Part shown: in pieces, positions 59,940 to 64,000 of the stretch
How the letters are laid out: each line of letters opens with the position of its first letter
How positions within the stretch are numbered: the stretch's first letter is position 1
Translations under genes and position numbers: made by a program
Assembly (NCBI RefSeq): GCF_042675915.1
Contig: NZ_JBHTKL010000001.1
Location: 1,302,001-1,366,000, forward strand
DNA: 64,000 bases
Source of the DNA: Thalassobacillus_A hwangdonensis
Lineage (GTDB): Bacteria; Bacillota; Bacilli; Bacillales; Halobacillaceae
Direction of reading: 5' to 3'
The notes under the pieces: model-generated
The model's input: only the letters and a program-made list of their open reading frames with translations
Database searches by the model: none
What the model was told of the DNA's origin: nothing

Positions 59940-61298
59940 TCAAATTCCTTTATTTGTAATCCGCCTTATTCTAGCTGCGATTTCTTCTTTATTCGTCGGG
60001 CGCTGTGTTTGAGGCTGCTGATTGGTCATCTGCTGTTCTTTCTGGTTTTTGAACCAGTCCGGGATGACTTCTTTCTTCCTGCTGGAGGAGCGGACATTAC
60101 GCTCCTTGCCCCATTGCTGATATTTTTGATGCTCAGCCTTAGCAAGTGTCATTGCCTGTCGCACTGTGGTGACATTTTTCCTCGCCCAGTGACTGGCGAT
60201 TTTACCCATATAACTTTTGGAAAGCTTCATATCCGTCTTCAGCATTACATAATGCACAAGCACATTCATGACGCCAGGGGATAATCCCTGTTCTGTCATA
60301 ATATCACGGACAAGCTTCAGATCCTGATCAGATGCATCATTGCCACCTGAAAGGTCTTCCAGCAGTTCCCGGGGTGATATACGCTCAAGCCTTGCAATCA
60401 ATTGTTCTTTTTTAGATCCTTCATTTACAGCTTCCTGCTGGCCGGTTTTCACACGCTTATCTAAAACGTCCTTCGCGTCCCCTGTGGAAGGCGCCTTTGT
60501 TTTGGAGAGATCATGACAAGCTTCTTTGAACTCTCCTAAAACGAGCTGATTTTCTTCGTTCAAAGCCCAGCCGATCGCCTTCTCAATGTCTTGACCAGAA
60601 AGATTGTACAAGGCTGCCATTTGATTGATCACTTTTTTATTCCTGACGGAAAGGATCATTTGAGCTGGGTACATTTTTTCTTTCAAGGCTTGCTCTATCC
60701 ACTGGAAGTCGATTCGCTCTTCCCCTACGTTCGGACCTTTTGCAGCATGCTCCGCTTTTTCGTTGGACGCCTTCGGTACGATGCGCATGGATCTACCATA
60801 GCCATGGAATACCTCCTCGAAGGTAGCAGTCACATTCACTTTATCAAGCATATGCTGCTGCGGATCGATGAACTTTTCGTGCAGTTTATTGTACTTCTCC
60901 CCACCTAGGGCGTGGCGGAGAAGGGCAGTCAGCATGTCATCATTGAAGAATTGTTCCGGTGAGAATGGCGACTGCAATTCATAGATATAGACAGTCTGTT
61001 CTTCCACTTGGGTTACGTATGTTTGAAGCAGACCGATCGCTTCAAGCTTCCGACGCCCTTCATAAATCTGATCAAGCGGAAGTGAAAGATGGTTCATTAA
61101 TGTATGATGGGTTTTCATTTCCGAAGGGTCGGATAACTCATATTCATTCAAAAGTGTATGGAAAAGAGAAACCGCATGAATGCCGAGCACAGGTTGATAC
61201 AGATGTGTCAGCGACTGGTTGTATTTCCGTGGTATGATTCCATTCAGCTGTAACATGAAACCATCAACCGGAAACAATTTCCCTATTGATTCATGCAT
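59940..61298 (-). CDS. dnaB: Replication initiation/membrane attachment protein DnaB
   Basis: This Gram-positive primosome protein (unrelated to E. coli DnaB helicase) acts with DnaD and DnaI. The N-terminal winged-helix-like region (LTHLYQPVLGIHAVSLFHTLLNEY) and C-terminal DnaB_2/DDBH2 domain (LSPGVMNVLVHYVMLKTDMKLSKSYMGKIASHWARKNVTTVRQAMTLAK) are visible. ATG 61298 (MHESIGKLF) has AAGGGAGGG upstream; 452 residues. Confidence 0.95.
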   Translation of the reverse strand: MHESIGKLFPVDGFMLQLNGIIPRKYNQSLTHLYQPVLGIHAVSLFHTLLNEYELSDPSEMKTHHTLMNHLSLPLDQIYEGRRKLEAIGLLQTYVTQVEEQTVYIYELQSPFSPEQFFNDDMLTALLRHALGGEKYNKLHEKFIDPQQHMLDKVNVTATFEEVFHGYGRSMRIVPKASNEKAEHAAKGPNVGEERIDFQWIEQALKEKMYPAQMILSVRNKKVINQMAALYNLSGQDIEKAIGWALNEENQLVLGEFKEACHDLSKTKAPSTGDAKDVLDKRVKTGQQEAVNEGSKKEQLIARLERISPRELLEDLSGGNDASDQDLKLVRDIMTEQGLSPGVMNVLVHYVMLKTDMKLSKSYMGKIASHWARKNVTTVRQAMTLAKAEHQKYQQWGKERNVRSSSRKKEVIPDWFKNQKEQQMTNQQPQTQRPTNKEEIAARIRRITNKGI

Positions 61299-61343
61299 AC
61301 ATGTCCCTCCCTTCAACTTTGCATTTATCACTATCATTAAAAG

Positions 61344-61370
61344 AGTCCGGACATTTATTCTTCCCGGACT
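61344..61370 (-). terminator. Hairpin between nrdR and dnaB
   Basis: AGTCCGG/CCGGACT around a 13-base loop touches the nrdR stop and is followed by CTTTTAATG. It may attenuate rather than fully stop transcription into dnaB. Confidence 0.5.
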
Positions 61371-61831
61371 TAGTCATCTTCACGTTTAATAAGCTCTTTC
61401 AATTCATCAAGGAATACATTGATATCTTTGAACTGCCGATAGACCGATGCAAACCGGACGTAGGCCACCTCATCGACATGGGATAGACGATCCATCACCA
61501 TTTCACCAATCGTATCACTACTTACTTCTGCGTTTCCGATATTGCGCAATTCTTTCTCTACATCAATCGTGATCGATTCAATCTGTTCCAGAGCAACAGG
61601 TCTCTTCTCACATGATTTGATCAGACCGCGCATCAATTTCTCCCTGCTGAATTCTTCCCTGGTTCCTTCTTTCTTCACGACAATCAAAGGTACCTCTTCA
61701 ATCCGTTCGAAGGTGGTAAATCTGAAGTTACAGGACTCACATTCACGGCGTCTGCGAATCGCTCTTCCTTCCTCGATCGGACGGGAATCCAACACTTTCG
61801 TACTTTTATATTGACAATTTGGACATCTCAT
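61370..61831 (-). CDS. nrdR: Ribonucleotide reductase repressor NrdR
   Basis: This 153-residue ATP/dATP-sensing repressor has an N-terminal zinc ribbon (CPNCQYKSTKVLDSR, CESCNFRFTTFER) and a C-terminal ATP-cone (VVKKEGTREEFSREKLMRGL). It binds NrdR boxes at nrd promoters; none is in this window. Position upstream of dnaB matches B. subtilis ytcG. Confidence 0.97.
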   Translation of the reverse strand: MRCPNCQYKSTKVLDSRPIEEGRAIRRRRECESCNFRFTTFERIEEVPLIVVKKEGTREEFSREKLMRGLIKSCEKRPVALEQIESITIDVEKELRNIGNAEVSSDTIGEMVMDRLSHVDEVAYVRFASVYRQFKDINVFLDELKELIKREDD

Positions 61832-61863
61832 AATCGCTTCACTCCAGGGGTGGCGGCAGCCTT

Positions 61864-62268
61864 TTATTCAGAAATTCGATCTGCCATCGATGTTTCGATA
61901 TAAGGCAGGTTCTTTTTCAATTCCGTGTAGATATCGATAATCGTCCGTCTGCTGAATCCGAAATCGAATGGTCCGCCTGATTCCGTTGTGACGTTGAAAT
62001 CGATGGCAGTCCTGAACGGTTTGACCATGACGATACTTGTGACAATGAATGCCTTCTTTTTTCCCTTGAAGTTCACACTGATTTCTCCACGTTCTTCCGA
62101 TGAGGAGAGAATCGTGTACCCTTCGCGTTGAAAAACAGCTTCAGCAGCTTTATAGGCTTTTTGTTTCGTAGTTTTAAAATAATGCGTCTGCAGAGCAGCA
62201 TCCTCATGATGCTCCCGCGTCTCCGATTGATTCGTCAAGTTTCTATTTATGAATTTCTTCAACTTCAT
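61864..62268 (-). CDS. Conserved cytosolic protein of unknown function
   Basis: This 134-residue basic protein has no signal peptide or membrane helix. An alpha-beta pattern (KAYKAAEAVFQREGYTILSSSEERGEISVNFKGKKKAFIVTSIVMVKPFRTAIDFNV) resembles DUF1499-like or heavy-metal-associated folds only loosely. I do not recognise the family. The start is ambiguous: ATG 62268 is three bases after AGAGG, while an in-frame TTG two codons later has better spacing. It lies between speD and nrdR. Confidence 0.75.
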   Translation of the reverse strand: MKLKKFINRNLTNQSETREHHEDAALQTHYFKTTKQKAYKAAEAVFQREGYTILSSSEERGEISVNFKGKKKAFIVTSIVMVKPFRTAIDFNVTTESGGPFDFGFSRRTIIDIYTELKKNLPYIETSMADRISE

Positions 62269-62466
62269 TTCCTCTTTTCCGAAACGGTCAAAAAATATAC
62301 TACCCCTATTTTAACACGGAAGCGATCACGGTTAAAACGGACTTTGCAAAAAATGTCGGAAACATATAGTGCGGAGTCGCCCCAGGAGCCCCGATACGCA
62401 TAAGCAGAACAGCGCAAGTAAAACGAATTCCTAAAGTTAATCAACCACATTTCAGAAGAAAAATAA

Positions 62467-62494
62467 AGACCACACGGAAAATTCCGTGTGGTCT
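62467..62494 (-). terminator. Terminator of speD
   Basis: A perfect 13-bp stem AGACCACACGGAA/TTCCGTGTGGTCT with a 2-base loop and TTTATTTTTC on the minus strand. Confidence 0.93.
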
Positions 62495-62507
62495 GTTGCG
62501 TCCGATT

Positions 62508-62879
62508 TTATAGTGCTTGCTTCACTTCCACAGGGCCCATGCCTCGTGGTACTTCTACACTTTCATTCCGTTTGGCTTCCAATGATTCTGCAATGTAATC
62601 TGCAGCAACATTTGGATCGATACGATCGCCACATGTATATACGTCAATGCTGGCATAACCATGCTCCGGAAAGCTATGGATCGTCAGGTGTGATTCTGAA
62701 ATGATGACCACTCCGCTGACACCATGTGGAGCGAATTTATGGAATGCGACTTCCCGAACTTCAGCACCAGCTCGCAAAGCTGCATCTACAAAAACCTTTT
62801 CGATATATGCCATATCGTTCAATTTATCATTGTTACAATTCCATAGTTCTGAAATTACGTGTCTTCCCATTGTGTCCAT
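62508..62879 (-). CDS. speD: S-adenosylmethionine decarboxylase proenzyme
   Basis: SpeD supplies decarboxylated SAM for spermidine synthesis. The proenzyme cleaves itself between E62 and S63 in SESHLTIHSFPEHG, leaving a pyruvoyl group. VAFHKFAPHGVSG and VDVYTCGDRIDPNVA are conserved. 123 residues. ATG 62879 (MDTMGRHV) has GAGGGGG nine to ten bases upstream. Confidence 0.96.
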   Translation of the reverse strand: MDTMGRHVISELWNCNNDKLNDMAYIEKVFVDAALRAGAEVREVAFHKFAPHGVSGVVIISESHLTIHSFPEHGYASIDVYTCGDRIDPNVAADYIAESLEAKRNESVEVPRGMGPVEVKQAL

Positions 62880-63007
62880 TTTAATAATCCCCCTCGTACA
62901 AGATAAGTGACTCCCAAAGACTTCGAAATGTGCTACCACGGGGGAAAGTTAGTCCAGAGAGGTCCTAACCCTTTGAGTAGACATCTAATTGCCAGAATTC
63001 AGAAGTT
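62880..63007 (-). promoter_or_regulatory. speD 5' leader with possible ribosome-site masking
   Basis: The expected 130-nt leader contains CCCCCGT (plus-strand ACGGGGG at 62938-62944), which can pair with the ACGAGGGGG ribosome site (62889-62897) with one bulged A. A second hairpin GTTAG/CTAAC lies just upstream (near 62948-62970). This suggests translational control, but no known riboswitch class is recognised. Confidence 0.45.
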
Positions 63008-63014
63008 CAAAAAA

Positions 63015-63043
63015 AGTATAAACGGTTTACCCCACTTTTGCAA
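63015..63043 (-). promoter_or_regulatory. speD promoter
   Basis: TTGCAA-N17-TATACT on the minus strand, downstream of gapB, gives speD its own transcript. The sequence TAAACCGTTTA across the spacer is a near palindrome. Confidence 0.72.
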
Positions 63044-63118
63044 GAACCATTTTTTATATTTCAAATGGGGCTGACTGTTGAATTATCTTTTCTTTAAGGT
63101 GGGGGAATATTCAATTAT

Positions 63119-64000
63119 TTACGAAACACGTGCTGTTGATTTTTCACCTAATTTACTACCGACAAACTTTACGAGATCCACGACGCGGCAGGAATACCCC
63201 CACTCATTATCGTACCATGCCAGCACTTTCACTTTTCGGTCCTGCATGACGATGGTGGATAGCCCATCGATGATCGTAGAGAATTCAGATGTCGTGTAAT
63301 CAATAGATACCAAAGGCTCATCGCTATATTCCATGATGCCTTTCAAAGCGTTTCCTGCCTCGTTTCGGAATGCTTCATTCACTTCCTCTGCAGTTACATC
63401 CTGTTTCAAATCGACGACTAGATCCACTAATGAAACATTCGGCGTCGGCACACGCAATGCCATTCCGTGCAGTTTACCGCTCATATGCGGTAGTACTTCA
63501 CCTAACGCTTTCGCAGCTCCTGTGGAAGTCGGGATGATCGACTGTGTACAGCCTCTCGCACGTCGTAGATCCTTATGTGGATTATCGAGATTCTTCTGGT
63601 CGTTTGTAAAGGCATGGACAGTTGTCATCAAGCCGTTTTCAATTCCGAATTTATCATCCAGCACTTTAACGACGGGTGCCAAACAGTTCGTCGTACAAGA
63701 TGCATTGGAAATGACATCATGTTCTTCAGGTTGATAGGTTTCTTCATTCACACCCATGACGATGGTTGCATCCACTTCCTTACCTGGTGCTGTGATGACT
63801 ACTTTCTTAGCACCCGCTTCAATATGAAGTCCTGCATCCTCTTTCGTCTTGAATTTACCTGTTGCTTCTACAACAACATCGATATCGTATTCTGCCCATG
63901 GAAGTTCGCGAGGATCACGTGTAGAACAAAGCTTCACTTCTTTCCCGTCAATTTCCAGTCCGTTGTTAAGCGCTTTCACATTTGCGTTCAATTTACCATG
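63119..64000 (-). CDS. gapB: Glyceraldehyde-3-phosphate dehydrogenase GapB, 5' end outside window
   Basis: The C-terminal 293 codons are present, entering as HGKLNANVKALNNGLEI; about 45 N-terminal residues lie past base 64000. The catalytic cysteine is in SNASCTTNCLAPV and the phosphate site in TSTGAAKALGEVLP. The position upstream of speD identifies the gluconeogenic, NADP-preferring GapB rather than glycolytic GapA. In B. subtilis it is repressed by CcpN in glucose; the promoter is not in view. Confidence 0.95.
   Translation of the reverse strand, partial: HGKLNANVKALNNGLEIDGKEVKLCSTRDPRELPWAEYDIDVVVEATGKFKTKEDAGLHIEAGAKKVVITAPGKEVDATIVMGVNEETYQPEEHDVISNASCTTNCLAPVVKVLDDKFGIENGLMTTVHAFTNDQKNLDNPHKDLRRARGCTQSIIPTSTGAAKALGEVLPHMSGKLHGMALRVPTPNVSLVDLVVDLKQDVTAEEVNEAFRNEAGNALKGIMEYSDEPLVSIDYTTSEFSTIIDGLSTIVMQDRKVKVLAWYDNEWGYSCRVVDLVKFVGSKLGEKSTARVS

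Overview
The window is a chromosomal stretch of an endospore-forming member of the Bacillaceae. The evidence is gene content and order: gerM, gerE, sspI, ytxC and ysdB sit among lonA-clpX-tig, sdhCAB-uvrC-trxA, fadR-etfBA, mutS2-polX-zapA, pheST, infC-rpmI-rplT, thrS and dnaI-dnaB-nrdR-speD-gapB, the order known from Bacillus subtilis. The self-contained proC-proB-proA operon resembles the osmoadaptive proline operons of moderate halophiles such as Halobacillus. I therefore suspect a Halobacillus/Pontibacillus/Virgibacillus-like organism, but the genus is inferred. Almost every gene is on the minus strand.

Layout. 1-5.1 kb: hemA (cut by the window edge), a LiaF-like membrane protein on the plus strand, an unknown membrane protein and a polar amino-acid ABC transporter whose upstream region holds phased repeats and a 14-codon reading frame. 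5.1-12.4 kb: protein quality control and ribosome/septum genes (ysxC, lonA, clpX, tig, ysoA); lonB is absent. 12.4-13.1 kb: tRNA-Arg and tRNA-Gly behind a consensus promoter and a duplicated leader. 13.1-18.1 kb: ysnB, rdgB, rph, gerM, racE, ysmB, gerE. 18.2-21.2 kb: a ComP/ComA-like two-component pair without comQ or comX. 21.3-28.4 kb: ysmA, sdhBAC, yslB, uvrC, trxA. 28.8-33.9 kb: fatty-acid beta-oxidation genes under a FadR operator. 34-40.7 kb: a 26-residue membrane peptide, yshE, mutS2, polX, cvpA, zapA, rnhC. 40.9-44.2 kb: proline biosynthesis. 44.6-49.1 kb: pheST with a T-box, and rlmP. 49.5-53.5 kb: sspI, ysdC, a dimeric dUTPase, ysdB with a sigma-W-type promoter, a TVP38-family protein and ysdA. 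53.5-58 kb: translation genes with an L20 leader and a threonine T-box. 58-64 kb: ytxC, dnaI, dnaB, nrdR, speD and the 5'-truncated gapB.

Most of the window is conserved housekeeping DNA. The less ordinary material lies between genes. A dispersed inverted-repeat element occurs in four full copies and one truncated copy; its core is conserved, but its outer arms differ between copies while still pairing within each copy. A duplicated region upstream of the tRNA genes carries a fragment of tRNA-Gly. A plus-strand tandem array lies against the proA stop codon. The ComPA-like pair has a promoter that overlaps the upstream terminator hairpin. Other points of interest are a ladder of 21-bp-spaced TTGTATAATA motifs, an ATT start codon for infC and a possible ribosome-site-masking leader on speD.
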